NCBI GenBank assembly: GCA_030653365.1
Contig: JAURZL010000018.1
Coordinates: forward strand, 186,001 to 250,000
Reading direction: 5' to 3'
Length of the DNA stretch: 64,000 bases
Source: Anaerolineaceae bacterium
GTDB taxonomy: Bacteria; Chloroflexota; Anaerolineae; Anaerolineales; Anaerolineaceae
Positions 18,485 to 28,198 of this stretch are shown piece by piece. How positions within the stretch are numbered: position 1 is the first letter of the stretch; every line of letters begins with the position of its first letter. The notes under the pieces were generated by a model, which worked only from the letters and a program-made list of their open reading frames with translations, did no database searches and was not told the DNA's origin. Position numbers and translations under genes: made by a program.

Positions 18485-19588
18485 TTAATTGGGAAATTGG
18501 CTTAATGCATCAACGACAAGATGGATATCTTCTTCTGTAACAACTGGAGACATATGACCAATTCGAAAAGTTTTCTCCTTTAGCGCTCCTAAACCGCCTG
18601 AGATAATTATTTGATGTCTTTTAGCAAGATAATTGACTATTTTGCTTGTAGAAGTACCCTCCGGGCCATAAGCTGCTGTAATGACCGGGTTTAGTAAATT
18701 TTCAGGGGTCATTGGAGGCATATTAATAGCAGCCAACCCTTTCCGCAAGATAGTAGCCAGATGGCGATAGCGGTGGTGCCTGTTTTCAATTCCTTCTTCT
18801 ATTAGTTGGTGTAATGCTACATTCAAAGCTGCAATATTATTAACAGGCATTGTAACCGGAGTTGGATGCCAATCCGCCCAATCGGTAGCATATTTTCTCC
18901 AGGTCTTCAAATCACTGTACCAGCCATGTTTTTTTGCTGGCAATTTATCTATTGATTGCCAGGCACGGTCACTGACTGCAACAGGAGACAATCCAGGAGG
19001 TGCACCCAGGCATTTATTAATGGAAGTAGCAACCAAATCCAAACCCCAATCATCAAAAGCCAGGGGAATGCCTCCGACCGACGAAACTGCATCAACAATC
19101 ATTAAAAGATCATGATCGCGCGCAATTTTGGCTATTTGCTCGATTGGGTTAATGATCGTTGTTGATGTTTCTAAATGAACAACAAGGATTGCTTTTGCAT
19201 CCGGATTTTCATTGACCACATCCAAAAAATCCTGGGGATTGAGGACTTCTCCTAATGGTGAACGTATTGGAATAACTTGCAAACCATTTCCTTCTGCAAT
19301 CCAAATCAACCGATCACCAAAGAAACCATTACTGCCAACAATAATCTTCTCCCCTGCAGCAAGACAACTCCCAACGCAAGCATCAATCCCTGCCGTTCCA
19401 GATCCTACCAATAGAAACAAATCTTGTTTAGTTTGAAAAACTTGTTTGAGTAAATCAATCGTCTCTTTATAAAATTTGATAAAGTTCGCACCATAATGGG
19501 GAACAACAGGTTGTGAAATTGCTTTTAAAACTTCAGCGGATACACTTACAGGTCCAGGAATCATCAACTTAAATGCAGGTTCAGACAT
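18485..19588 (-). CDS. PLP-dependent aminotransferase (alanine-glyoxylate / serine-pyruvate type)
   Basis: A 367-residue fold-type I class V aminotransferase. The order G-S-G-T-A-G-I-D-A (phosphate-binding loop), V-D-A-V-S-S-V-G-G (Asp pairs with the pyridine nitrogen) and S-I-N-K-C-L-G-A-P-P-G-L (Schiff-base Lys) is that of the AgxT/PucG group. The C-terminal half ends with the substrate-binding F-R-I-G-H-M. Likely donors are serine or alanine and the acceptor glyoxylate. It stands alone between a 239-base and a 220-base gap. GGAGG is 6 bases before the start. Confidence 0.87.
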   Translation of the reverse strand: MSEPAFKLMIPGPVSVSAEVLKAISQPVVPHYGANFIKFYKETIDLLKQVFQTKQDLFLLVGSGTAGIDACVGSCLAAGEKIIVGSNGFFGDRLIWIAEGNGLQVIPIRSPLGEVLNPQDFLDVVNENPDAKAILVVHLETSTTIINPIEQIAKIARDHDLLMIVDAVSSVGGIPLAFDDWGLDLVATSINKCLGAPPGLSPVAVSDRAWQSIDKLPAKKHGWYSDLKTWRKYATDWADWHPTPVTMPVNNIAALNVALHQLIEEGIENRHHRYRHLATILRKGLAAINMPPMTPENLLNPVITAAYGPEGTSTSKIVNYLAKRHQIIISGGLGALKEKTFRIGHMSPVVTEEDIHLVVDALSQFPN

Positions 19589-19770
19589 TCATTTCCTCCA
19601 CCGTGATTTTATTTGCAGATTAGACCATCCAATACAAAGTGTAGCATACCAACCAATGGAAAAATACTTATTAAAGGCATAAACCCATATGATAAATGTG
19701 TATCAGAATTATCCTTTTTCTATATCTTTCTTTGAAAGTAAAAATTTCACATAATTGTAATTTAAGCCGG

Positions 19771-19776
19771 TATAAT
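19771..19776 (+). promoter_or_regulatory. -10 box of the glycosylase gene
   Basis: TATAAT lies 32 bases before the ATG at 19809, with AAGGAA in the leader. The -35 is not clear. This gene therefore has a normal leader, in contrast to the three leaderless cases. Confidence 0.4.
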
Positions 19777-19808
19777 AGAACAAATTTACTGTTAAGGAAT
19801 AACCCGTC

Positions 19809-21011
19809 ATGATCACACGCTCTCAAATAATTACAATGCAATTATCCTCACTTGGTTTGTTAACACCACCTCCTTCAGAACCATCAAAATCTGATGTGCT
19901 TCAAACCATTCGACGAATGGGAATCCTGCAAATTGATACGATCAGTGTAGTCAATCGTAGTCCATATTTGGTAGTCTGGTCACGCCTGGGAAACTATGAC
20001 CCAGTATGGTTGGAAAATAACCATGCGGATGGAGAATTATTCGAATATTGGGCACATGCTAACTGTTTTATCCCGATAGAAGATTATCCCTTTTTTCGAC
20101 GGAAAATGTTGGAACGCGCTACTCATTGGTGGGAAATCTCTGAATGGGTGAAAAACCATCAAGAAATGATTGCATTTGTTAAAGAAACAATTAAAGAAAA
20201 AGGTCCACAAAAATCATCTGATTTTCCGAAACGGGTAGGGAAAAATAACGGGTGGTGGGACTGGAAGGAAGAAAAAATCGCGTTGGATTTGCTTTGGACA
20301 AAAGGAGATCTGATGATCCCTTATCGCAAGAATTTTCAACGGTTTTACGATTTGCGAGAAAATGTGGTTCCTCACTTTCTTGATGATCTGGAGATATCGG
20401 AACTTACAAAAGTCAATGAAGTTTTTGTTGAAAAAACGATTCGAATCTTAGGTGCAACCAGACCGAAATGGATAGCAGATTATTACCGATTGAAAAAGAA
20501 AGAGGTACAGGATTCAATCCAAACTTTGATCGATAAACAAAAAATCCTCTTAGTTGATTCAGAGGATTTTCCTGAAGGTATTCTGATTCACAAGGACAAT
20601 TTGAGCATGATGGATCAGACTTTGAATGGAAATTTGAAAGCCCAACATACTTCTTTTCTTTCACCATTTGACCCCTTGATTTGGGATCGCATTCGCACAA
20701 AAGAATTATTTGATTTTGAATATTCTATTGAGTGTTACCTACCAGCTAACAAGCGAAAGTATGGATATTTTTCCTTACCGATTCTACATGATGGTCAATT
20801 GATTGGCAGAATGGATTCAAAAGCACACCGAAAAGAAAAAATTCTTGAAATTAAAAGTCTGTATTTTGAATCCTGGTTTACTCCTGATGAACATTTTCTG
20901 GTTGAATTTGCGAATACCCTTAGAAGCTTTGCTAATTGGCATCAAACCCCAAATATCCTTTTTCCGGAAATTTTGGATGATCAATTCAAAATAATAAAGA
21001 GCTCCTCCTGA
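19809..21011 (+). CDS. Winged-helix DNA glycosylase, YcaQ/AlkZ (HTH_42) family
   Basis: A 400-residue protein with the winged-helix repeat architecture of the HTH_42 family. The catalytic motif Q-phi-D occurs as Q41-I42-D43 in R-R-M-G-I-L-Q-I-D-T-I, the YcaQ-type variant. W-S-R-L-G, Y-W-A-H and the conserved S-P-F-D-P-L-I-W-D-R near residue 285 are family features. Members unhook interstrand DNA cross-links or remove bulky alkyl adducts. The gene is monocistronic with its own terminator. The family is firm; the exact lesion is unknown. Confidence 0.87.
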   Translation: MITRSQIITMQLSSLGLLTPPPSEPSKSDVLQTIRRMGILQIDTISVVNRSPYLVVWSRLGNYDPVWLENNHADGELFEYWAHANCFIPIEDYPFFRRKMLERATHWWEISEWVKNHQEMIAFVKETIKEKGPQKSSDFPKRVGKNNGWWDWKEEKIALDLLWTKGDLMIPYRKNFQRFYDLRENVVPHFLDDLEISELTKVNEVFVEKTIRILGATRPKWIADYYRLKKKEVQDSIQTLIDKQKILLVDSEDFPEGILIHKDNLSMMDQTLNGNLKAQHTSFLSPFDPLIWDRIRTKELFDFEYSIECYLPANKRKYGYFSLPILHDGQLIGRMDSKAHRKEKILEIKSLYFESWFTPDEHFLVEFANTLRSFANWHQTPNILFPEILDDQFKIIKSSS

Positions 21012-21030
21012 TAACAAATCTGAAAATATT

Positions 21031-21067
21031 AAAAGCCTGATAATGGATTAACCACCATCAGGCTTTT
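21031..21067. terminator. Bidirectional terminator
   Basis: AAAAGCCTGAT (21031-21041) pairs with ATCAGGCTTTT (21057-21067), with a T-run on the plus strand and TTTT on the minus strand. It separates the glycosylase gene from the convergent livM gene. Confidence 0.85.
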
Positions 21068-21100
21068 TAAAAAGGAGAATTATTGAGTTAAGTTTTGTTC

Positions 21101-22219
21101 TTATTTCTTTGAAAAGAGTCTGAAGAATGTCTGTATATTATTCTTAATCGAACTCCTTCGAAGACGCCATGTTCCAATGATTCCGTATGGTAAGAACATT
21201 ACGATCAGGACAAAAAGAATGCCGAAAACCAGTGGCCAACGAGCGCCAAACCAGGTGTAGAAAAATTGACCGATGATTTGCATAATACCTGCACCAATAA
21301 TAGGGCCAACCAGAGTCCCCATGCCACCCAGGATGGTCATGATCAATGCATTAATGGTCGTAACCGCTGAAGTCATTGATGGGGTTGCGCTCGTATTCCA
21401 GATCGCATAGAGAGCACCTGCCAGACCTGCAAAAATGGATGCGGTAAGAAAAGCAATGGTACGGTAAACCACAGGATTATAGCCAATCATTCGCATGCGC
21501 TCTTCGTTCTCTCGATTGGCAACAATAACCCGCCCGGTGGGGGAATTCACCATACGTTTCATCACTAAATAACACAATAAAAGGAAACCCAGTGCAATAA
21601 AATAGACGGTCAGGCGGTTTTGGGTAGGGTTCAACCACACCGGCACTGGTACACCGTGTAATCCTTCATCCGCACCTGTCCATTGGTGAAAATCGGTGGC
21701 TTTGCTAAGAATGTGTATTGCTGATCCAAGTGCCAAAGTCAACATGGCAAAATAAGCACCCTTCAAACGAATGGAGGTAGCACTGAAAAGCAAACCAATC
21801 AGGACCGAAACCAGTATCACAACAACGAAAACGATCAACAATACGGTTGCTTCGGTAATATTTATACTTCCAATGGTGATGCGGTAATTACTCAAAATAT
21901 TAGGTGCCCAATGTTTCAATAAAAGAGCAACAGCATAAGCGCCCCCCCCAAAGGAAGCAGCATGTCCAAAGGAAAGTATTCCTCCATATCCAATTAATAG
22001 ATCATAACTCATGGCAAATACTGCCATGATAAAGAAGGTGATCAACTGACCTTGCCAGAATTTTGTGATCCCTGCATTCAGACCAGTTCCTGTAATGATG
22101 TTCAAGACAAATGGAAAGGCAATCATGATCGCAATGAAAATTAAGAATACAGTTTCATTCTTAAGCAAGACTTTTAAGCCAGATTTCGGTTTTATTATTT
22201 TTTCTGTCATCCGTCTCAC
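21101..22219 (-). CDS. livM: Branched-chain amino acid-type ABC permease LivM
   Basis: A 372-residue permease with about ten membrane helices and the LivM signature G-Y-G-G-I-L-S-F-G-H-A-A-S-F-G-G-G-A-Y around residue 85. The EAA-like loop N-R-E-N-E-E-R-M-R-M-I-G-Y-N contacts the ATPase. The start overlaps livH by 4 bases (ATGA). Together with LivH, LivG, LivF and the lipoprotein it forms a HAAT-family importer. Substrates of this family include Leu/Ile/Val, amides, urea and aromatic or other carboxylates. Confidence 0.92.
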   Translation of the reverse strand: MRRMTEKIIKPKSGLKVLLKNETVFLIFIAIMIAFPFVLNIITGTGLNAGITKFWQGQLITFFIMAVFAMSYDLLIGYGGILSFGHAASFGGGAYAVALLLKHWAPNILSNYRITIGSINITEATVLLIVFVVVILVSVLIGLLFSATSIRLKGAYFAMLTLALGSAIHILSKATDFHQWTGADEGLHGVPVPVWLNPTQNRLTVYFIALGFLLLCYLVMKRMVNSPTGRVIVANRENEERMRMIGYNPVVYRTIAFLTASIFAGLAGALYAIWNTSATPSMTSAVTTINALIMTILGGMGTLVGPIIGAGIMQIIGQFFYTWFGARWPLVFGILFVLIVMFLPYGIIGTWRLRRSSIKNNIQTFFRLFSKK

Positions 22220-23709
22220 TCCTTTTTTCCAAATAAGCCTTGAGGTCGGACCAGCAAGACAATGATCATAATGATGACGGTTGAAGCTTCTGCGAGGGCG
22301 GGTGATAAGGATAATTTTAGTGCGAAATAATCACCGAATGCGCGTGCCATGCCCAAAATTAATGCCCCTACAAAAGCCCCGACATAACTGCCCATACCTC
22401 CTATGACAACAGTGATAAAACCCTGCATCAGGTATTGATCACCCATCTGTGGTTGGATGGGAAGGAATGGACCAGCACCGATTCCACCAAGTGCAGCCAT
22501 CGCAACCCCCATGGCAAAGACCACAGTAAAAACCTTTTTGACATTAATGCCAAGTGCTTCAACCATTTGAGGATCTTGAACTCCAGCCCGGATGATCATA
22601 CCAAGCCGTGATTTTGTCATTAGCAGAACAAGGAAAATGAACATAACGATCCCAAGGAAGATGACAAAAAGGCGATAGGTGGGAAAGGTGACACCAGAGA
22701 TGTCGATTGTCGAATAACCATTTCGTAGCCAATCTAATAAATTAGCAGCCTTGCCTGACTGGGCAAATAAGGGAGGACGTGACATCTGGTAAGCCAGAGG
22801 ATCCCATAGCAATTGCACTAATTCACGAATCACATAACTGAGTCCGAGCGTCAACAGTACAATAAAGAAGGAACGCACGTAAAGAGGACGAATGAGTGTC
22901 ATTTCGGTGACCGCTCCAAAGAGAAAGCCAGAAGCAACTGCAAATAGGATAGCAATAAGGAAGCGCCAGTTACCGTTCATGAGTAGTAAAGCTTCAGGGG
23001 CTGATTCACGAATTAAAGTAGCAACAACCGTGAGGATTAATAACCCCAGGGGGATCACAAGCTTTGGAAGCATCTTTTCCCTTGGTGCGAATTCAGTTTT
23101 ATCGCCAGGTTTAGAAACTGCAAATGCTACCAATAGTCCACTGATCAACAACAATACCGGTCTATACCAGAAAAGCGAAAGTGGCTCCTGAGGACTGAGC
23201 TCAGATAAAGGGTTACCAGCCGTCGAGGTCGTCATAGCTACCATGGCAGTTTTTGCCAATCCAAGGATGTCTAAACCAAAAAAACCGATGATGGCAGCGA
23301 TAAGTGCCAGAGTATAGGCAATCTTCGGTAGTGCATTCTGCCACTTTTCAGAGATCTGCCAACGAATCAAATACGGTTTCATAACTGAAGTCAGCATGAC
23401 ACCACAGGCGAAAGCCAGGACTGTGGGTAATATACCGAATATAAAAGTAGGATTCGTATAAAGCTGCCAACCCGTATAAGCGCCAAGCATGAACATGGCA
23501 CCATGCGCAAAATTAAGTACATCCATTAAACCAAATATGAGCGTGAGACCAGCCGCCACTAAAAAGAAAAGTGATCCTAATGTCAGCCCAGAAAGGGTAG
23601 TGCGAATGAATGGTTCCTTGCCTGCATACAGGTAAAGACCAAGGATTACGCCGATCACGACTACAATGGATATAGCAAGTGTCAATATTTTTTTAGTCTT
23701 GGGATTCAT
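22216..23709 (-). CDS. livH: ABC permease LivH with a large internal insertion
   Basis: A 497-residue permease. The standard LivH core is recognisable at both ends: L-T-L-I-F-G-L-M-D-V-L-N-F-A-H-G-A near residue 56-72, and R-A-G-V-Q-D-P-Q-M-V-E-A-L-G-I-N near 372. Between about residues 85 and 250 there is an extra segment with several hydrophobic helices and charged loops, not found in the ~290-residue E. coli protein. It overlaps livF by 17 bases and livM by 4. The gene is intact, so the insertion is probably functional. Confidence 0.88.
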   Translation of the reverse strand: MNPKTKKILTLAISIVVVIGVILGLYLYAGKEPFIRTTLSGLTLGSLFFLVAAGLTLIFGLMDVLNFAHGAMFMLGAYTGWQLYTNPTFIFGILPTVLAFACGVMLTSVMKPYLIRWQISEKWQNALPKIAYTLALIAAIIGFFGLDILGLAKTAMVAMTTSTAGNPLSELSPQEPLSLFWYRPVLLLISGLLVAFAVSKPGDKTEFAPREKMLPKLVIPLGLLILTVVATLIRESAPEALLLMNGNWRFLIAILFAVASGFLFGAVTEMTLIRPLYVRSFFIVLLTLGLSYVIRELVQLLWDPLAYQMSRPPLFAQSGKAANLLDWLRNGYSTIDISGVTFPTYRLFVIFLGIVMFIFLVLLMTKSRLGMIIRAGVQDPQMVEALGINVKKVFTVVFAMGVAMAALGGIGAGPFLPIQPQMGDQYLMQGFITVVIGGMGSYVGAFVGALILGMARAFGDYFALKLSLSPALAEASTVIIMIIVLLVRPQGLFGKKE

Positions 23710-24460
23710 GGTTCATCTCCAATTCTTTGCGTGTCTTGATGCTTGCTCCCAGGTAATGATGAATTAATTCTGGATCATTGACCAGGTCTGCCATCAAGCC
23801 TGACTGTACGCTTTTGCCATCATCAATAATGGTGTAATTCAATGCCAATTGGCTTGCCATGATGAAGTTCTGTTCCACCAGGAGAATGGTGGTTTTTTCA
23901 CTGAGCACTCGTATGGCTTCCATCATTTGCTGGATTAAAATCGGTGCCAGTCCTTCGCTGGGCTCATCAATTAAAAGGAGTTTGTTATCTGGTACAAGTG
24001 CCCGTGCTACTGCTAACATCTGTTGTTGACCACCTGAAAGGTGATTGCCCGGTAGTTTGTAAAGTCGTTTAAGGTCTGGGAAAAGATTGAAAATAAATTC
24101 AGCATTTCGGTCAAAATCACCCTTTTTCCGTTCAGCTAATTTCAAGTTCTCCAAAACGGATAGTGCCCGAAAAATGGCACGATGTTCTGGAACATATCCT
24201 ATGCCCATATTGGCAATATTGAAAGCTCGTTTTCCCTGGATTTCCATACCATCAAAAATGACCTTACCTTCCCGGGGAGGCGTGAGACCGAGAATTGATT
24301 TCAAGGTTGTGGTTTTTCCTGCACCATTGCGGCCTAACATTACTGTGATCGAACCCTTTGGTACACTCAATGAAACATTCTCTAGAATATGAAACTGTCC
24401 AATAAAGGTATGAATTTGATCAACCACAAGCAGGTCTTGTTGATTGTTTTGATCACTCAT
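23693..24460 (-). CDS. livF: ABC transporter ATP-binding protein LivF
   Basis: A 255-residue ATPase. Walker A G-R-N-G-A-G-K-T near residue 43, signature L-S-G-G-Q-Q-Q-M near 141 and Walker B L-L-L-I-D-E-P-S-E-G-L are present. The LivF type is shown by G-Y-V-P-E-H-R near residue 90 and L-V-E-Q-N-F near the H-loop region. It energises the LivHM importer at the membrane. The start overlaps livG by 4 bases. Confidence 0.93.
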   Translation of the reverse strand: MSDQNNQQDLLVVDQIHTFIGQFHILENVSLSVPKGSITVMLGRNGAGKTTTLKSILGLTPPREGKVIFDGMEIQGKRAFNIANMGIGYVPEHRAIFRALSVLENLKLAERKKGDFDRNAEFIFNLFPDLKRLYKLPGNHLSGGQQQMLAVARALVPDNKLLLIDEPSEGLAPILIQQMMEAIRVLSEKTTILLVEQNFIMASQLALNYTIIDDGKSVQSGLMADLVNDPELIHHYLGASIKTRKELEMNHESQD

Positions 24461-25227
24461 GTTAACTCTCCGTACAAATCTCCGAGATAAGCAGATTGAA
24501 CCTGTTTATTAGTAGCGATTTCATTTGGGGAACCCTCAGCCAGGATTCTACCCTGGGTCATGACGGTTATTATGTCAGAAATGGACATGACCATATCCAT
24601 CCTATGTTCAACCAGAATAGCTGTCCGTTCTTTTTGATGAATTACCTTGTTTATGATTTTGATCAATTCCGGTACCTGCTCAGATGACATACCAGCAGTA
24701 GGCTCATCAAACAGTAGAAGTTCAGGATCACTTGCCAACATGATACCGAGTTCGAGTTTTCGTTTTTCTCCGTGGGTCAAATCCCTTGCCAAGAAAAGTT
24801 CTTTCCCATTAAGCCCAATCATATCAATGACTTCTTCAGACTTTTGGATATATTTTTTAAAATTATCCGCAAGTTGGAAGAGTTTGAAATTGTCTTTTCC
24901 CATCGCTTGAGCAGCCAATCTGATGTTTTCCAGTACAGTCAGATTAGGAAAGATATTGGTTATTTGGTATGACCGGCCGATCCCTAAATGGGCTCTCCTT
25001 TGAGGGGAAATGCGGGTGATGTCATTGCCTTTGTAATAGACTTGACCGTTCGTTGGAGGCATTACACCACTCAATAAATTAAATAAGGTGGTTTTTCCTG
25101 CACCGTTTGGACCTATTATGGCATGCATGGTCTGCTTTTTAATCTTGATGCTGACATTATCTACAGCCACCAAGCCACCAAATACTTTCGACAGGTTGAT
25201 CGCTTCGAGAATTATTTCATCGGACAT
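24457..25227 (-). CDS. livG: ABC transporter ATP-binding protein LivG
   Basis: A 256-residue ATPase, partner of LivF. Walker A G-P-N-G-A-G-K-T near residue 39. The LivG type is indicated by I-G-R-S-Y-Q-I near residue 83 and T-H-G-E-K-R-K-L-E-L in place of the usual LSGGQ signature (LivG proteins normally have LSYG(E/D)QR), so the signature here is T-H-G-E-K. Walker B L-L-L-F-D-E-P-T-A-G-M and H-loop V-E-H-R-M-D-M-V follow. First of four tightly overlapping genes, behind a strong stem-loop after the lipoprotein gene. Confidence 0.92.
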   Translation of the reverse strand: MSDEIILEAINLSKVFGGLVAVDNVSIKIKKQTMHAIIGPNGAGKTTLFNLLSGVMPPTNGQVYYKGNDITRISPQRRAHLGIGRSYQITNIFPNLTVLENIRLAAQAMGKDNFKLFQLADNFKKYIQKSEEVIDMIGLNGKELFLARDLTHGEKRKLELGIMLASDPELLLFDEPTAGMSSEQVPELIKIINKVIHQKERTAILVEHRMDMVMSISDIITVMTQGRILAEGSPNEIATNKQVQSAYLGDLYGELT

Positions 25228-25386
25228 AAAATTTTCCCTTTATAACTTTTTTATGTGACATTCTATTTAATTGTTTATATGGATATTTTTTTAAACAAAA
25301 ATCTTATCTACTAACAATAAAATTTTATTTTATTAAATTTTATATTAATAAAATATGTAAAACTTAAGAAAAAATGATCAGAAAAT

Positions 25387-25424
25387 CCTTATTGAGGAGG
25401 GACTTGTGTCCCTCCTCAATAAGG
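25387..25424 (-). terminator. Strong stem-loop between the binding-protein gene and livG
   Basis: A perfect 17-bp stem (25387-25403 with 25408-25424) with a 4-base TTGT loop lies directly after the stop of the lipoprotein gene. On the minus strand it is followed by ATTTTCTGATCATTTTTTC, only a fair U-tract. It probably acts as a partial terminator or 3' stabiliser, giving more binding protein than transporter. The rest of the ~200-base gap is AT-rich. Confidence 0.75.
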
Positions 25425-25435
25425 GCGTCATTTAT

Positions 25436-26857
25436 TTATGGTACAGGAACAGTAGGCAGATCGCCACAACGAGAGGCGTAATCACCTGCAAGTGTGCAAG
25501 GCACACCCAGTTCATCAAATTCCGAAACATAAATGGTTTCAAAGAATTCATATTCATTAATTCCATCACCATTCAGATCAGGATTCAGGTTGACCAACTT
25601 GAGGATATTCATGGGTTGTTCACATACGTGATCTTCCGGTCGAATATGATAAGTACCTTTGGGGCCTTCAAAAGTTAAGCCTTCGAGGGCAGCAATCATT
25701 GCATCACCTGAAGTGTCTCCACCAGTTATTTCGAGCGCTTTTCCAAGAGCAATTGCAGATGCCATACCACCTGCAGTGAACAGATCGGGATATGCACTAA
25801 TGGCACCATCTGCGGCATCCTTGTATTTGGCAAAGTGATTCTCAACAAGCCAATCGTTGACATCATTATCCGGAACCGTGTAATGATATACATTCAAACC
25901 AATTGAGTTCATTGTGCTTTCACCAAAGACTGCACCAAAGGAGACATTGTCACCAAAACCGGTACCAACAGTCATTTCCTCAAGTGCTCCCATGTCAGCC
26001 AGACCCTGGAAAAGGGTCACATAACCTGTACCTGACCATGTCAGGAAGAGGTTTTCAGCACCAGAATCCATTGCTTGCTGGATGTAGGGGGTGAAGTCAG
26101 TGGTTTCAAAAGGTGCATAAATATCAGCAACTAATTCTCCACCAAATTGCTCAACAGAATACTTGAGTGCCGCGCCAGAACCTTGACCAAAAGCATTATC
26201 CACGCCAATATGCGCAAATGTAGGTCCAACATTCTCGACCAGGTATTTGGCAATGATCAATGTGTCATCAAAACTGGTACGTGAGGTGCGGAATACATAG
26301 GGATTGAAGTAAGCACCAGTGGTGAAATAGGATGCAGCGGGATCAACCATCAGAATGATCTCATTTTCGAGAGCCACATTCGTCAAAGCGATTGCACTTG
26401 CAGATGACACAGGTCCTTGTAGCAATTCAACGCCATCCTTTTCAATCAGCTCAAGAGCAAGGGCAACTGCTTTTTCTGGATTACCTTCATCATCTTTAAC
26501 AATAACTTCGATGGGACGATTGGCAATAATGTAACGGCCTTGATCATCAGTCTTTCCACCAGACATGTATTCCAGCCCTAATTCAAAACCTCGTTGTTGC
26601 TGTGCGCCATAAAGAGCCATTGCACCAGACATCATGCCGATTTGTCCAATTTTGAGAACTTCTCCCAATTCGGGTTCAACTACCTCTGTTACTTCTTCAA
26701 CAGGTGCAGCAGTCGGCTCAGCTGGTTTTTCCGTAGGGGCGGCTGGTGCCGTTGTTGGAACTTCTGGCTCAGCTGTAGGTGTCACTTGCGAAACACAGGC
26801 ACTGAGAACCATTGATAAGATCATTACAATACTTAATAAACCTAGCAACTTTTTCAT
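25436..26857 (-). CDS. Branched-chain amino acid-type substrate-binding lipoprotein (LivJ-like)
   Basis: A 473-residue extracytoplasmic binding protein of the Peripla_BP_6 family. The N-terminus is a lipoprotein signal with lipobox L-S-A-C (Cys21), followed by a Pro/Thr/Ala/Glu-rich linker of about 45 residues that lets the domain reach out from the membrane. The mature domain starts at L-K-I-G-Q-I-G-M-M-S-G-A-M-A. Q-G-P-V-S-S-A-S-A-I-A-L is the ligand-binding region. Its size and the Q-Q-Q-R-G-F-E-L-G segment fit amide/carboxylate-type members. AAGGAG precedes the start. Confidence 0.9.
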   Translation of the reverse strand: MKKLLGLLSIVMILSMVLSACVSQVTPTAEPEVPTTAPAAPTEKPAEPTAAPVEEVTEVVEPELGEVLKIGQIGMMSGAMALYGAQQQRGFELGLEYMSGGKTDDQGRYIIANRPIEVIVKDDEGNPEKAVALALELIEKDGVELLQGPVSSASAIALTNVALENEIILMVDPAASYFTTGAYFNPYVFRTSRTSFDDTLIIAKYLVENVGPTFAHIGVDNAFGQGSGAALKYSVEQFGGELVADIYAPFETTDFTPYIQQAMDSGAENLFLTWSGTGYVTLFQGLADMGALEEMTVGTGFGDNVSFGAVFGESTMNSIGLNVYHYTVPDNDVNDWLVENHFAKYKDAADGAISAYPDLFTAGGMASAIALGKALEITGGDTSGDAMIAALEGLTFEGPKGTYHIRPEDHVCEQPMNILKLVNLNPDLNGDGINEYEFFETIYVSEFDELGVPCTLAGDYASRCGDLPTVPVP

Positions 26858-26957
26858 CTTAATTTCTCCTTGTTTTTTATATTTTTTTCTCGATTTTTGA
26901 AAATTTTACTTCTACTTCTATCTCTCCTTTTACCTCCTTTTTCAAATCTCATAATAA

Positions 26958-27398
26958 TCATAAATCTTGTGAAGGTTCATACATCATTACTGTTTCACCG
27001 GTTATCAGATTTTTTTCATTTTGATTGTAGCAATCCATTTTCATGGTTATCAACCGTTTTTCTGGCAACCAGCTTAAGACTTCCACCTTCACTGTTACAG
27101 TATCTCCCATCAAAACCGGTTGGAGAAATTCAACTTGTTGTCTCAATATGGAAAAATTCTTTCCAGGTAATTGATTTCTAAGAACACCATTTATCAGGCC
27201 AACAATTAAAGCAGAATGAGCAATTCTTCCACCCACTTTGCTTTCATCGGCAATAACTGCATTGACATGCATCGGATGATAATCAGCAACCAGACCGGAA
27301 AACAAACTGATCTCAGATTCATTTACTGTTTTTGAAAAATACGACTTTTCACCTATATTTATGGTTTTTTCGTTGGTTATGTCAGATGTTATCAGCAT
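26958..27398 (-). CDS. MaoC-type (R)-enoyl-CoA hydratase
   Basis: A 146-residue hot-dog fold protein. D-Y-H-P-M-H-V-N around residue 39 provides the catalytic Asp and His of (R)-specific enoyl-CoA hydratases, and G-G-R-I-A-H-S-A-L-I-V-G-L is the conserved following helix. It interconverts trans-2-enoyl-CoA and (R)-3-hydroxyacyl-CoA. The start overlaps the upstream hydrolase gene by 17 bases. It is last of the acyl-CoA genes and only 100 bases from the transporter lipoprotein gene on the same strand. Confidence 0.85.
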   Translation of the reverse strand: MLITSDITNEKTINIGEKSYFSKTVNESEISLFSGLVADYHPMHVNAVIADESKVGGRIAHSALIVGLINGVLRNQLPGKNFSILRQQVEFLQPVLMGDTVTVKVEVLSWLPEKRLITMKMDCYNQNEKNLITGETVMMYEPSQDL

Positions 27399-28185
27399 GT
27401 TTTTCTACAAATCCCAGAACTAAACTGTTAAATTCGTTTGGTTTTTCCAGACACATTGCATGTGCAGAACCAGGTACAACATAAAATTCAGATTGGGGGA
27501 TCCTTTCAGCAATTTTTTGAGAATATGATCTGGTTTTTAAGATGTCCTTTTCTCCCACTGCAACCAGAGTTGGGATATGAATATTTTGTAATTCCTCAGT
27601 AATATTCAAATTATAAAAACAATCCATTAATCGTATAAAAGCGTCGAAATCAAGGCTTCGATATTTCTCCTCTAATATTGGGAACAACTTTGAATTTTTC
27701 ACAATCCATTCTTCTGAAAAATTCAAAGGAGTTGTGACTTTCAATAGTAATTCTGCATTTTTTTCTTTTGCTGCAGCCACCCAGGTATCACCAAAAGATT
27801 TTAACAAAGGACCAATATGAGAAACACCATCGAACAATAATAATGTTTTGGTTTTGTGAGGATATTTCAAAGCAAAAACCATGCTGATTTCAGAACCATA
27901 CGAAATGCCAGCAATGTGTGCCTTATCGATGTCCAAGGCATTTAATAATTCAAACAAATCATCCGCATGAGTCTCCATGGTGTATTGTTCTATGGGATGA
28001 TCAGATTGCCACATACCCCTACAATCATAGACCAACACCCGCATATGTTTGGATAAAACAGATATTTGAAAGTTCCAGCTAGCTGTACTCATTAAGATGC
28101 CATTTGATAAAACCAAAGTTTCACCATCAGATGACCCATGGAGTTCATAATAGAGATTAATGTTGTTAACGTTGATTAATGGCAT
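27382..28185 (-). CDS. Alpha/beta hydrolase
   Basis: A 267-residue alpha/beta hydrolase. The nucleophile elbow is G-I-S-Y-G-S, the oxyanion-hole region L-S-N-G-I-L-M, the acid probably in V-G-E-K-D and the His in S-A-H-A-M. I prefer the ATG at 28185; a TTG at 28209 would make it overlap the DUF35 gene by 11 bases. Relatives include lactonases and 3-oxoadipate enol-lactonase-like enzymes. In this operon it may open a lactone or release an acid from a thioester. Confidence 0.8.
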   Translation of the reverse strand: MPLINVNNINLYYELHGSSDGETLVLSNGILMSTASWNFQISVLSKHMRVLVYDCRGMWQSDHPIEQYTMETHADDLFELLNALDIDKAHIAGISYGSEISMVFALKYPHKTKTLLLFDGVSHIGPLLKSFGDTWVAAAKEKNAELLLKVTTPLNFSEEWIVKNSKLFPILEEKYRSLDFDAFIRLMDCFYNLNITEELQNIHIPTLVAVGEKDILKTRSYSQKIAERIPQSEFYVVPGSAHAMCLEKPNEFNSLVLGFVEKHADNI

Positions 28186-28198
28186 CTTTTTTTGTCCA

